14,844 nucleotides of DNA from an uncultured Christensenellaceae bacterium (GCA_902475645.1 CABSAH010000025.1:1-14844); one strand, 5' to 3'. Positions 1 through 7,028 are shown, numbered from the stretch's first letter. Numbers and translations are program-made. The notes: generated by a model not told the origin, from the letters alone.

Positions 1-250
1 CCAGCAGATAGAACACCAGCGGCAGCAGCTTCATCATTTCCTCCACCACCGGCGCGATCTCCGCCGTGGCGGCAAGGGCGTCCGCCTGACACACCGCCGC
101 AAGGAAGGTGTTGATGTAGGCCGAAAGCAGGCACACCCCCATCCCGGCAATGCAGAACAGGAAAAAGCGGAGCTGCCGCCTGCCCATGCACAGGGCGGCC
201 ACCAGCAGCGGAGACACCATGCAGAGGAAGATGTTTTCGATGTAGGTCAT
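1..250 (-). CDS. PrsW-like intramembrane protease, N-terminal part (cut by window edge)
   Basis: The frame opens with an ATG at 250-248 and runs without a stop off the left edge, giving 83 visible residues. Two hydrophobic segments (about residues 6-22 and 29-50) precede the sequence EIAPVVEEMMKLLP. The EExxK at residues 70-74 in a hydrophobic setting is the first conserved motif of the PrsW family of membrane-embedded proteases; the later family motifs would lie outside the window, so the call rests on one motif plus topology. In Bacillus, PrsW makes the first cut in the anti-sigma factor RsiW. Here the gene is last seen in an operon begun by an ECF-type sigma factor, which fits that role (inference). 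Its ATG overlaps the stop of the preceding gene as ATGA, so translation is probably coupled. It could instead be another polytopic protein with a chance EExxK. Confidence 0.6.
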   Translation of the reverse strand, partial: MTYIENIFLCMVSPLLVAALCMGRRQLRFFLFCIAGMGVCLLSAYINTFLAAVCQADALAATAEIAPVVEEMMKLLPLVFYLL

Positions 251-873
251 GCTTCCACCGCCTTTCTCGTGGCGGGCAGCAGCCCCAGAATGGCAAGGGT
301 CAGCAGCATATCGCACCAGAAGGTGGGGCTGGCCGGAGAGGTGTTGGGCCAGAAGCAGCCCACCGTCCACAGCAGATATTCCGCAAACACAAAGCACAGT
401 ACCCCTATGTGGAAATACCGCATATTCCGCGCCGTATCCGTCTGCTCGTTGGCGTAGACCAGCCCCCGAATGGCGCAGAAGGAGAGCCATATCATCATGC
501 CGCACCAGATCAGGTTGGAGAGAATGTCCCCGAAAGCACAGTAGAACGCCAGCAGCGGCACGCCGAACGCAGGCGCGAGCCATGCCCTGCGGCAGCGGAA
601 AGCGCGCTCGTCCTGACTGGTGAGCGTGGCCTGCAAAATGTGCAGGAAAATTACGCTGGCCACCCAGCCGAACTCCGAGACATAAAAGACCCGGGGCGTG
701 GTATCGAACAGCAGCAGATACAGCGTCCAGTAGAGCGCGCCAAGGGCAAAGCAGCCGTAGAAGCACAGCAGCAGGAAGTACGCCTGTCTGCGGCTTTTCC
801 GGTAGGCGATGCCGGAAAGCAGTGCGCCGATGAACGTGACCAGCAGTTGCAGCAGGTTCTCAATCAGCTCCAT
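247..873 (-). CDS. polytopic membrane protein of unknown function
   Basis: A 208-residue protein with about six or seven hydrophobic segments spread over its whole length and short charged loops; I recognise no catalytic motif and no family. The ATG at 873 is chosen because GAGGGG lies 4 bases upstream; a longer reading from 909 would add 12 residues and has no better ribosome site. It starts 14 bases inside the end of the preceding small membrane-protein gene and ends in an ATGA overlap with the PrsW-like gene, so it is embedded in the sigma-factor operon. From context it may sense or transmit an envelope signal, or be a partner or substrate of the protease (inference only). Isoleucine codons are mostly ATC/ATT, with only a few ATA. 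Confidence 0.75.
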   Translation of the reverse strand: MELIENLLQLLVTFIGALLSGIAYRKSRRQAYFLLLCFYGCFALGALYWTLYLLLFDTTPRVFYVSEFGWVASVIFLHILQATLTSQDERAFRCRRAWLAPAFGVPLLAFYCAFGDILSNLIWCGMMIWLSFCAIRGLVYANEQTDTARNMRYFHIGVLCFVFAEYLLWTVGCFWPNTSPASPTFWCDMLLTLAILGLLPATRKAVEA

Positions 874-1222
874 GAATCCCCTCGCTTTCTTTGTTCTGAT
901 CGTCCTCACGGTTCATCTGCCGCAGCCGGAAGCACAAAACGGTCACGCACACGCCGAGTAAAAACGCCAGCAGCCCGATGACGATGTATCCCAAGGCAGC
1001 GCCGCCGCCATACATGCTGGCCGCCGTTTCAAAGCCGGAATAATTGCCTGTCTGGATGCTTGCGGCAATACCGGGCATGGCAAGGCAAACGCCCACCAGC
1101 AGTGCAAGGCACGCCGCCACAGCGGAAGCCATGGTAATTGCATTGCGCCGCAGCCGCTTCTCCCGCTCAATTTTGGCAATGCGCCGCTTTGTCTCCGCGA
1201 CACGTTCCTCATGACTCCGCAT
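860..1222 (-). CDS. small membrane protein with basic cytoplasmic N-terminus; candidate anti-sigma factor
   Basis: A 120-residue protein. The first 27 or so residues are highly charged (HEERVAETKRRIAKIEREK) and probably helical; two hydrophobic segments follow at about 31-55 and 77-98, then a polar C-terminal tail. No zinc-binding HxxxCxxC anti-sigma motif is present, so it is not a ZAS-type anti-sigma factor. The gene starts 14 bases inside the 3' end of the sigma-factor gene, with GGGAGGG before its ATG, which implies coupled translation and similar dosage. Position directly behind an ECF sigma gene and ahead of a PrsW-like protease gene makes a membrane-bound regulator of the sigma factor the best guess, but no sequence motif proves it. 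Confidence 0.75.
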   Translation of the reverse strand: MRSHEERVAETKRRIAKIEREKRLRRNAITMASAVAACLALLVGVCLAMPGIAASIQTGNYSGFETAASMYGGGAALGYIVIGLLAFLLGVCVTVLCFRLRQMNREDDQNKESEGIHGAD

Positions 1223-1757
1223 GTGTGATTCCCTCCCGTTCCAGCAGCCGTCGCAGGCTCTCTTTTCCGCGATACACCATGTTGGTGATCTGCTTCACCG
1301 TTTTTCCCGTGACCTCCGCCGCCTGCGCGTAGCTCATATCCTCAAAATAGGTGAGATATAAAACCTCCCGATAGTCCGGGTTCATCTCATCCATGCAGAA
1401 ATGCAGAACGCGGTTTCGCTCCTCAGTCTGTATAACCTCCTCCGCCAGCAGCCGTCCGTCCGGCTCGTCTGCAAGCGCGTCGAGGCTGAACAGGGGCTTG
1501 CGCTTGCTCTTATGGCGCAGCGCCATGTGCCGCGCCGCCTTATAGAGATATGCCTTGAAGCCGCCGTCCCTAATCCTCGGCTTTTTGGTGAACAGATAGG
1601 CAAATGCGTCAAGCATCAGCTCCTCGGCCTCGTGAATATCGTGCAGATAGCCGTTGATATACAGTGTCAGCGGGTCGCCGTATTTCTCCATCAGGGCGCT
1701 AAGCCCGGCGTCGTCGCCGTCCAAATACAGGCGATATAAGGTTTCGTCGCACGCCAT
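1209..1757 (-). CDS. ECF-type sigma-70 family RNA polymerase sigma factor
   Basis: A 182-residue protein with the two-domain layout of ECF sigma factors. Region 2 spans about residues 18-85, with the EAEELMLDAFAYLF core helix; region 4 spans about 113-172, with a helix-turn-helix (FEDMSYAQAAEVTGKTVKQI) and a basic recognition helix. There is no region 1 or 3. It would direct RNA polymerase to a small set of promoters. The ATG at 1757 is preferred over an in-frame GTG three codons upstream because GGAGG lies 8 bases before the ATG and overlaps the GTG region. It is the first gene of an operon with three membrane-protein genes and has a good upstream promoter. The linker between the domains (about 86-112) contains an acidic stretch. 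Such factors are often controlled by the membrane protein encoded next to them. Confidence 0.93.
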   Translation of the reverse strand: MACDETLYRLYLDGDDAGLSALMEKYGDPLTLYINGYLHDIHEAEELMLDAFAYLFTKKPRIRDGGFKAYLYKAARHMALRHKSKRKPLFSLDALADEPDGRLLAEEVIQTEERNRVLHFCMDEMNPDYREVLYLTYFEDMSYAQAAEVTGKTVKQITNMVYRGKESLRRLLEREGITHAES

Positions 1758-1828
1758 ACCGTTCACCTCCTTTTTTGCGCCGGCGGGCTGCCGTTCGGCT
1801 CCGCGCGCACGGCAAATATCTTATTATC

Positions 1829-1858
1829 ATTATATATATGAATACCCAAGGATGGCAA
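1829..1858 (-). promoter_or_regulatory. sigma-A-type promoter for the ECF sigma operon
   Basis: On the minus strand a TTGCCA (-35, 1858-1853) and a perfect TATAAT (-10, 1834-1829) are separated by 18 bases. Transcription would start near 1822, leaving a 5' leader of about 65 bases that is GC-rich and contains GCCGT...ACGGC self-complementarity before the GGAGG site. The match to the housekeeping consensus suggests the operon is not solely autoregulated by its own sigma factor. Confidence 0.6.
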
Positions 1859-1914
1859 GATAAAGGTAAATAATTCATAGTTAGGTGATGGATTTTAGGC
1901 GGCATTTACTGTAT

Positions 1915-1920
1915 TATAAT
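1915..1920 (+). promoter_or_regulatory. possible -10 element for the Nudix-GNAT operon
   Basis: A TATAAT hexamer stands in the divergent gap between the ECF sigma gene and the Nudix gene. At the proper distance upstream there is only AT-rich sequence with a poor -35 match, so this is a weak call. No other promoter candidate stands out before 2053. The 295-base gap holds this element, the divergent promoter on the minus strand, and nothing else I recognise. Confidence 0.3.
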
Positions 1921-2052
1921 AGCAGCGGCGGCTATGATAGGCAGAATACGCAAAATGCCATTGCCGTATTGCCTGCCGATAAGCCCCGAAAAATGCGCGG
2001 GCACATTCCATGCTCCCGCAATAACCGTTATGAAAATGAAAGGCCAATGAAC

Positions 2053-2556
2053 ATGAAGCACACAACGCTTTGCTATATTGAAAAGGACGGCAAATACCTT
2101 ATGCTGCACCGCGTAAAGAAGCAGCACGACGTGAACCGCGACAAATGGATAGGCATAGGCGGGCATATTGAGCCGAACGAAACGGCGGATGAATGCATAC
2201 TGCGCGAAGCCAGGGAGGAAACCGGCCTTACGCTGACAAGCTTTATAAAATGCGGGGAGATACTGTTCGACAGCGCCCCGTGGCCGGAGGAAATGATGCA
2301 TCTTTATTATGCGGACGGCTTCACCGGAGAGCTGACGGATTGCAACGAAGGGGAGCTTGTTTGGCTGGACAAGGCAAGGCTGAAGGAGCTGCCCGCATGG
2401 GAGGGCGACTTTATATTCCTTGAGCTTATGGAGCGCCGCGCGCCGTACTTTGAAATGGAGCTGCATTACAACGGCGAAAAGCTTGACCGCGCAATATTGA
2501 ACGGCGCCCCCTTGCCCCTGCCGAACTGGCGGGATGCGATAGACGCCCTGTATTGA
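2053..2556 (+). CDS. Nudix hydrolase, MutT/8-oxo-dGTP diphosphatase type
   Basis: A 167-residue protein with a complete Nudix box at residues 36-58: G-x5-E-x7-REAREETGL, in which the paired glutamates of the REAREE segment bind the metal ion. The opening MKHTTLCYIEKDGKYLMLHR is typical of the MutT-like 8-oxo-dGTP diphosphatases of Firmicutes, which hydrolyse oxidised or other nucleoside triphosphates to the monophosphate and pyrophosphate. Nudix substrates are not secure from sequence alone. The frame stays open back to 1885, but the extra 56 residues resemble nothing in the family. The ATG at 2053 has AAAGG 9 bases upstream; an ATG at 2047 is possible. The GNAT acetyltransferase gene follows after 29 bases and is probably co-transcribed. 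Confidence 0.92.
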   Translation: MKHTTLCYIEKDGKYLMLHRVKKQHDVNRDKWIGIGGHIEPNETADECILREAREETGLTLTSFIKCGEILFDSAPWPEEMMHLYYADGFTGELTDCNEGELVWLDKARLKELPAWEGDFIFLELMERRAPYFEMELHYNGEKLDRAILNGAPLPLPNWRDAIDALY

Positions 2557-2585
2557 CGGCAGTAATTGAACGCTGAGGATATTCC

Positions 2586-3050
2586 ATGCTTGATATAATA
2601 AGGCTTTATGATTCAAAAACAAAAAAGGCCGTTGCGCGGGGCATACTGGAAGCCCTTCCGGAATGGTTCGGCATTGCGGAGGCGCGCGAGGAATACATTG
2701 CGCAAAGCGCCGCCGAGCCATTTTGGTGCGCCTATGACGGCGATAAGCCGATAGGCTTCCTTTATATACACCAAACGGGCGACGCAACGCTTGAGCTTTA
2801 CGCAATGGGCGTTTTGAAGGAATACCACCGCCTGGGCGCAGGCAAGGCATTATTCGCCGCGGCATATGAATATGCGCGCGCAAACGGCTATTGCTTTATT
2901 CAGGTAAAAACGGTGCAAATGGGCAAATACGCGGACTACGACAAAACAAATCTTTTCTACAAGTCGCTCGGGTTCAGGGAGTTTGAGCTGTTCCCAACGC
3001 TTTGGGACGAGCATAACCCGTGCCAAATCTATGTTATGGCGGTAAAATAA
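2586..3050 (+). CDS. GNAT family N-acetyltransferase
   Basis: A 154-residue protein with the acetyl-CoA binding loop RLGAGK at residues 82-87, preceded by the beta-strand LYAMGVLKEY and followed by a helix; NLFYKSLGF at 122-130 is the usual C-terminal GNAT motif B. The acceptor cannot be told from the sequence. GAGG stands 7 bases before the ATG. It lies 29 bases after the Nudix gene and shares its codon style (many ATA and GGC codons), so the two form one unit ending at the terminator near 3199-3230. Confidence 0.9.
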   Translation: MLDIIRLYDSKTKKAVARGILEALPEWFGIAEAREEYIAQSAAEPFWCAYDGDKPIGFLYIHQTGDATLELYAMGVLKEYHRLGAGKALFAAAYEYARANGYCFIQVKTVQMGKYADYDKTNLFYKSLGFREFELFPTLWDEHNPCQIYVMAVK

Positions 3051-3198
3051 AGGGCACACTTCGGGCAGATGTTCATAAAACCGTATTATCAAGCATCGGA
3101 TAGCCGATAACCGGACGGAATGGGCACGGCCGATGAACGCTTGCAAGGCACGGGCAGAGGAAATTGTGAAAGCGGAATTGATTTATGACTGAGTAAAG

Positions 3199-3230
3199 AA
3201 AGTCCGAGCGCAAAGCCGTTCGGGCTTTTT
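3199..3230 (+). terminator. rho-independent terminator after the Nudix-GNAT pair
   Basis: The arms 3199-3210 and 3217-3228 pair over 12 positions with two G-T wobbles and a 6-base loop, and a T run continues to 3230. It lies about 150 bases after the GNAT stop codon; the stretch between shows no gene. Confidence 0.8.
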
Positions 3231-3272
3231 CATATCTCATAAAATCCGCGGTAGAATCGTTCGTAGAGTTTA

Positions 3273-3281
3273 TGTTATAAT
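3273..3281 (+). promoter_or_regulatory. extended -10 promoter for the second GNAT gene
   Basis: TGTTATAAT combines a perfect -10 hexamer (3276-3281) with the TGn extension. No convincing -35 box lies 17 bases upstream, which extended -10 promoters tolerate. Transcription would begin near 3288, about 40 bases before the start codon at 3329. Confidence 0.5.
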
Positions 3282-3328
3282 TCTAATGTCTGAACAGGAC
3301 AATAAATCGGAATTTGCGGAGAAATCGT

Positions 3329-3811
3329 ATGGACATAATCATAAAAAGAATGGAAACAGACGAAGAAATCAAAGGAAAAGCATTTGTTCATTGGAAAGCT
3401 TGGCATGAGGCTTATCCTGACCTCGTTAGTCAGGAATACCTCGATAAACTAACTTATGAGAAATGCGAAAGCATGGCGTTCAGTTGGCGAGATAATTTGC
3501 TTGTTGCAATGGACAGAAATACAGTAATTGGGTTTGTTGGTTATGGAGATCGCGGAGAAGAATCACCTAATGCCGGAGAAATATTTGCATTATACATTCT
3601 GTCGGAATACTATGGGACAGGTGTGGGACTGAAACTGATGCAAGCGGGCTTGAAGGAGTTGTCTGCTTATCCAGAAGTGTATCTATGGGTTTTGAAAGGC
3701 AACAAGCGCGCTATACGGTTTTATGAAAAATGTGGTTTCGTCGCTACTGGTGAAGAAGTGGTAAGCTCAAAAATCAATGCAACAGAAATCAAAATGAAAT
3801 TAACTCGATAA
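3329..3811 (+). CDS. GNAT family N-acetyltransferase (AT-rich, likely acquired)
   Basis: A 160-residue protein with a GNAT fold: the acetyl-CoA loop EYYGTGVGLKL at about 93-103 follows the strand FALYIL, and NKRAIRFYEKCGF at 125-137 is motif B. The loop has Tyr-Gly where Q/R-x-x-G is usual, but GxG is intact. It resembles the small-molecule or protein N-acetyltransferases near PaiA/RimI; the acceptor is unknown. The ATG at 3329 has GGAG 7 bases upstream; the longer reading from 3314 begins with TTG and lacks a ribosome site. The coding sequence is visibly AT-richer (roughly 40% GC) than both neighbours and stands alone with its own promoter between terminators, which suggests recent transfer. 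Confidence 0.9.
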   Translation: MDIIIKRMETDEEIKGKAFVHWKAWHEAYPDLVSQEYLDKLTYEKCESMAFSWRDNLLVAMDRNTVIGFVGYGDRGEESPNAGEIFALYILSEYYGTGVGLKLMQAGLKELSAYPEVYLWVLKGNKRAIRFYEKCGFVATGEEVVSSKINATEIKMKLTR

Positions 3812-3859
3812 ATTCCAGTTTACCAAACCGATTAAGCACCTTTAGAAACCAAAGAATAC

Positions 3860-3890
3860 GCACTACTTCCCTATCGGGAGTAGTGCATTT
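3860..3890 (+). terminator. hairpin after the second GNAT gene, terminator-like
   Basis: GCACTAC (3860-3866) pairs with GTAGTGC (3880-3886), and TCCC pairs with GGGA inside, with one bulged T and a TATC loop. Only ATTT follows, so termination here may be weak. A stronger terminator stands at 3942-3974. Confidence 0.5.
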
Positions 3891-3933
3891 GCATAGCTTC
3901 ATTCCCGCCCCCAAGCTCACCCAAGCGCAATAG

Positions 3934-3974
3934 AATAAAAACCTCGGCGGGAAATCTCCTGCTGAGGCTTTTTT
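3934..3974. terminator. bidirectional terminator between the second GNAT gene and sigH
   Basis: The arms 3942-3952 and 3957-3967 form an 11-base-pair stem with two wobbles on a 4-base AATC loop. Six T follow on the plus strand (3969-3974), and five A precede it, which read as a T run on the minus strand. It can therefore stop transcripts from the plus-strand GNAT gene and from the minus-strand sigH operon, whose last codon lies 18 bases away. Confidence 0.8.
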
Positions 3975-3992
3975 GCGGTACGTCCGTATTTA

Positions 3993-4631
3993 TCATGTTC
4001 TTGATTTAAGATACGCTTCCAGCTTTTTCTTTATGCGCTGCAATGCATTATCCACCGTTTTGGGCCTGCGTCCGAGCGCGGCGGCAATCTCCTGATAGCT
4101 GTGCCCTTCAAGGAAAAGCTCCAGCACGTTCTTTTCAAGCGGCGTAAGCATGGTATCCAGCATATTTGTCATATCCGTCATGCTTTCGCGGCTTATTATA
4201 AGCTCCTCCGGATTATCCGCGCGCGCGGCGGGCATTGTGTCTATCAATGTGCGCTCGTTTTCCTCGTCCGCGGCTTTATAGAAGGATATGTATGTGTTCA
4301 GCGGAACGTGCTTTTTGCGCGTCGCCTGCTTTATTGCGGTTATAATCTGGCGCACTATGCACATTTCCGCAAATGAGCGGAAGCACATATCATGCCCCGG
4401 CTCATAATCGCGCACGGCTTTATAAAGGCCTATCATCCCCTCCTGAAGCAAATCCTCTTTATCCGCCCCAATAAGGAAGTAAGGCCGCGCCTTCATGCGC
4501 ACAAGGTTCTTGTGCCGTTCGCACAGCGCCTCCTCCGCCCATGCTTCGCCGCTGCGCGAAAGCTCAACCAATTCTTCGTCGCTCAGCTCTTGTGCGCGCT
4601 GCGCTGCCGTGCTATCGTCAATCCGTTCCAC
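3993..4631 (-). CDS. sigH: sporulation sigma factor SigH (sigma-H, Spo0H)
   Basis: A 212-residue sigma-70 family protein. Region 2 runs from about 36 to 106 and includes YFLIGADKEDLLQEGMIGLY and SFAEMCIVRQIITAIKQATR, the hallmark of SigH of Bacilli and Clostridia; region 4 is at about 163-205 (EGHSYQEIAAALGRRPKTVD). SigH drives early sporulation and transition-phase genes. Length fits the family (about 210-218). The start is a GTG at 4631 with AAGGA 9 bases upstream; no ATG fits better. It lies 17 bases after rlmB and is last in the mrnC-thyX-rlmB-sigH block, a gene neighbourhood widely kept in spore-formers. A bidirectional terminator follows. Confidence 0.95.
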   Translation of the reverse strand: MERIDDSTAAQRAQELSDEELVELSRSGEAWAEEALCERHKNLVRMKARPYFLIGADKEDLLQEGMIGLYKAVRDYEPGHDMCFRSFAEMCIVRQIITAIKQATRKKHVPLNTYISFYKAADEENERTLIDTMPAARADNPEELIISRESMTDMTNMLDTMLTPLEKNVLELFLEGHSYQEIAAALGRRPKTVDNALQRIKKKLEAYLKSRT

Positions 4632-4648
4632 TATGCCCTGTCCTTCTA

Positions 4649-5752
4649 TCAGTTCTTGTTTATTCCGTCCTGCCTGCGCTTTTCAAACATAAGCACCGCG
4701 GCCGCAACGGCGGCGTTAAGCGAATCTATTTGGCCGAACATGGGTATGGATACAAGAAAATCGCACTTTTCCTTAACCAGCCTGCCCATGCCGTCGCCCT
4801 CGCTGCCTATCACCAGCGCAAGCGCGCCCTCCATGCGGGCGGAGGTCATTGCCGTGCCGCCCATATCCGCGCCGGCTATCCACAGCCCTTCGTCCTTCAG
4901 CCGCGCTATGGCGTTTGCAATGTTTGCAACGCGGGCAATGTGCGCGTATTCAACCGCGCCCGCGCTTGCCTTGCAGGCCGCCGCGGTAACGCTTACCGCA
5001 CGGCGGCGCGGAATTATTATGCCGTGCGCGCCCGCGCATACTGCGCTCCTTATTATGGAGCCGAGATTATGCGGGTCCTCTATCCCGTCCAATATTATTA
5101 TGAACGGCTTTTCGCCCTTTTCCTTGGCAAAGTTCAATATGTCCGCTATTTCGCAGTATTCAACGCCCGGCACCTTTGCCACTATGCCCTGATGGTTGCC
5201 GGTTTTCTGCCCGTGTCCGAAGGGCATACAAAGCTCGTCCAGCTTTTCGCGCGCAACGCTGTCCACGCGGATATTATTATCCCGCGCAAGGTTTATAATC
5301 TCCCTGAGCGAACCGTCCGTTTCCTTGGTCACAAGTATTTTGTCTATGCTCCTGCCGCTGCGCACAGCCTCGCGCACGGCGTTGCGGCCCATTATAAGGT
5401 AGGGCAGCTCGTCCTGCTCCTCGTTAGCCGGCTGCGCATTCTCCGCCTGCCTGTCGCGCGTCTTGTATGCGGTTTCCTCGCGCCTTGCCTTAAAGCCGTC
5501 CTCCTTCTTTGCGCGGTCGTAGCGGCCTTCGGCATTATCCCGCTTTTTGTAATACGGCTTCTGCTCCGCGTCCCTTTGTTCGCCGCGGCGGGCATAGGGC
5601 TTGCCGCCGTTGTTGTATCCGCCCTCCGCGCGCTTTCCGCCGCGTTCCTGGCGGCTGGAATAGGTTACGGGCACACCGTCGCGGAACACCACCTCGTTCA
5701 CGCTGCGCTGCTCATTGCGGCGGTAATTGCGGCTGTTATGATACTGGGCCAT
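4649..5752 (-). CDS. rlmB: 23S rRNA (guanosine-2'-O-)-methyltransferase RlmB, TrmH/SpoU family, with long N-terminal extension
   Basis: A 367-residue protein. Residues 117-192 form the SpoU substrate-binding domain, and about 215-355 the SPOUT knot methyltransferase with all three motifs: motif 1 LDGIEDPHNLGSIIRSA (221-237), motif 2 IGSEG (315-319) and motif 3 IPMFGQIDSLN (336-346). It transfers a methyl group from S-adenosylmethionine to a ribose of 23S rRNA. Family members of about 245-270 residues lack the first 115 residues seen here, which are low in complexity, strongly charged and rich in Arg, Lys, Glu, Tyr, Gly and Asn. This part is probably disordered and may bind RNA. The ATG at 5752 has AAGGAG 8 bases upstream, so the extension belongs to the gene. 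It sits 36 bases after thyX. Alternative TrmH-family substrates cannot be excluded. Confidence 0.92.
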   Translation of the reverse strand: MAQYHNSRNYRRNEQRSVNEVVFRDGVPVTYSSRQERGGKRAEGGYNNGGKPYARRGEQRDAEQKPYYKKRDNAEGRYDRAKKEDGFKARREETAYKTRDRQAENAQPANEEQDELPYLIMGRNAVREAVRSGRSIDKILVTKETDGSLREIINLARDNNIRVDSVAREKLDELCMPFGHGQKTGNHQGIVAKVPGVEYCEIADILNFAKEKGEKPFIIILDGIEDPHNLGSIIRSAVCAGAHGIIIPRRRAVSVTAAACKASAGAVEYAHIARVANIANAIARLKDEGLWIAGADMGGTAMTSARMEGALALVIGSEGDGMGRLVKEKCDFLVSIPMFGQIDSLNAAVAAAVLMFEKRRQDGINKN

Positions 5753-5788
5753 GTTTTATTTCTCCTTAGCTATTTATCTTGTTATTCG

Positions 5789-6556
5789 TTATATGCAGTT
5801 TTCGCGTGCAAAGCGCGATATTTCATCGTCGCCTGCGCCCGCTGCTGCCAATTCCTTGAGCGCTTCAAGCCTTTTGCGCACCTCGTCGGCCTTGCCGCAG
5901 CTCATCTTACCCTCGGGGCACGCACCCAATGCGCAGGACGGCCCGCTTATGCCGAAAAGCGACGGCGCTTCGCGTATGCACATGCCAAGCATAGACCACG
6001 CCAGCGCGCGTATCTCCCACTGGGCGCGATTGCAGCACCTAAGCGAAAAGAAGTGCATCAGCTCGCGCGCGTTCATTGTGAACACCATTCGCGTTTCCGC
6101 GGCGTTTGGCAGCATAAAGCGCGCATCCTCCGCAGGTATGCCAAGCGACAGCCAATGCTGATAAAACGCTTCGCATTGCTCGATTTGGGCAATGTATTCA
6201 AGCTCCGCCTTATCGCCCAATGCCCTTATGCTCGGCGGAACAACATAATCAAGCGCGTCCTTTTTAACATAGCGCTGCGACTGCACGGAAAAGCTTGCTA
6301 TGCGGTGGCGCGTTATCTGCGCAAGCAGCGCGCGGCTGACCCCCTGCGCCGCAAACGTGAAAGACGCATGCTCTATCGGGGAAAGATGCCCAAGCGATAT
6401 AAGCTTTTTTACAAAGCTTTCGCTTTTGCCCCGCACATCGTCCTTCAGCGAAAGAATGTCGCTGTCGCTGTAACAAAGCCTGCCCGCAAGGGCTATTGCC
6501 GTTTCGGGCTCGGGCGTATGGCAAAGCAGAAGCGCCTGCATATTTCTTTGCGGCAT
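5789..6556 (-). CDS. thyX: flavin-dependent thymidylate synthase ThyX
   Basis: A 255-residue protein carrying the ThyX signature RHR-x7-S at residues 83-93 (RHRIASFSVQS), followed by QRYVK, and the early conserved GHLSPIEHASFTF segment (56-68). ThyX makes dTMP from dUMP using FAD, NADPH and methylenetetrahydrofolate, and replaces or backs up ThyA. The downstream NARELMHFFSLRCC (about 163-176) and the C-terminal cysteine-bearing region also fit the family. GGAGG lies 9 bases before the ATG at 6556; a start five codons later is possible. It stands between mrnC (24-base gap) and rlmB (36-base gap). Confidence 0.96.
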   Translation of the reverse strand: MPQRNMQALLLCHTPEPETAIALAGRLCYSDSDILSLKDDVRGKSESFVKKLISLGHLSPIEHASFTFAAQGVSRALLAQITRHRIASFSVQSQRYVKKDALDYVVPPSIRALGDKAELEYIAQIEQCEAFYQHWLSLGIPAEDARFMLPNAAETRMVFTMNARELMHFFSLRCCNRAQWEIRALAWSMLGMCIREAPSLFGISGPSCALGACPEGKMSCGKADEVRKRLEALKELAAAGAGDDEISRFARENCI

Positions 6557-6580
6557 AGGTGTTATCCTCCCTATCAGTAT

Positions 6581-7021
6581 TTATTCAAGTATAAGCTTCA
6601 TCAGCTCCGTAAGCCTTTCATCGCGCCCGTTAAGGTATAAATACCCTATCAGCGCTTCAAGCCCCGTTGCCGTGCGGTAGTCCGCTATTGTTGCGTTTTT
6701 TGCCACCGTGCCAAGGTGGGAATTGCGCCCGCGCCTGTATATGCCCATTTCTTCATCATCAAGCAGCGGTTCTATTTTACGGAAGCTCTCCGCCTGTCCC
6801 TTTGCGCATACGCGCTTTGCGCTCATCAGGTGCAGCTCATGCACCTTGGCATCCGCCTGCGTTACCAGCAGCGTGCGCACATACAGGTCAAAGACCGTGT
6901 CCCCAATAAAGGCAAGGCTCAGCGCGGGAAGCTGCGCCGCCTTCTGCTCCCGCTCGCCCGCGGGCAGGGCGCGGCGTATTGCGTCAACCATTGCGTTGAC
7001 TTGTTCAAATGCATTCTCCAT
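6581..7021 (-). CDS. mrnC: Mini-ribonuclease III (MrnC)
   Basis: A 146-residue protein made of an RNase III catalytic domain without the double-stranded RNA binding domain, as in Bacillus MrnC (143 residues), which matures 23S rRNA. The family motifs LSLAFIGDTVFDLYVR (D41 matching the catalytic aspartate), VHELHLMSA (60-68), RRGRN (96-100) and GLEALIGYLYL (E122 matching the second acidic catalytic residue) are all present. The N-terminus is about 18 residues longer than in Bacillus. No Shine-Dalgarno site precedes the ATG at 7021, nor an internal Met at residue 11; the promoter lies directly against the start codon. It is first in the mrnC-thyX-rlmB-sigH operon. Confidence 0.93.
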   Translation of the reverse strand: MENAFEQVNAMVDAIRRALPAGEREQKAAQLPALSLAFIGDTVFDLYVRTLLVTQADAKVHELHLMSAKRVCAKGQAESFRKIEPLLDDEEMGIYRRGRNSHLGTVAKNATIADYRTATGLEALIGYLYLNGRDERLTELMKLILE

Positions 7022-7028
7022 CGATTAT

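Noticed and set aside
1885..2052. N-terminal extension of the Nudix protein
   Set aside because: The extra 56 residues match no Nudix architecture, and the possible -10 element at 1915-1920 lies inside the extension.
1906..2883. A 325-codon minus-strand frame opposite the Nudix and GNAT genes
   Set aside because: It is antisense to two well-supported proteins, shows no motif and has no ribosome site.
3095..3108. Small hairpin ATCGG-ATAG-CCGAT after the first GNAT gene
   Set aside because: Only five base pairs and no T run follow, so it is not a credible terminator; the real one lies at 3199-3230.
4541..6640. A 699-codon open frame on the plus strand across rlmB and thyX
   Set aside because: It lies antisense to two genes with clear family motifs. 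Its translation has no recognisable domain and an odd composition (many Ala, Leu, Arg, His, Tyr), as expected from the complement of GC-biased codons.
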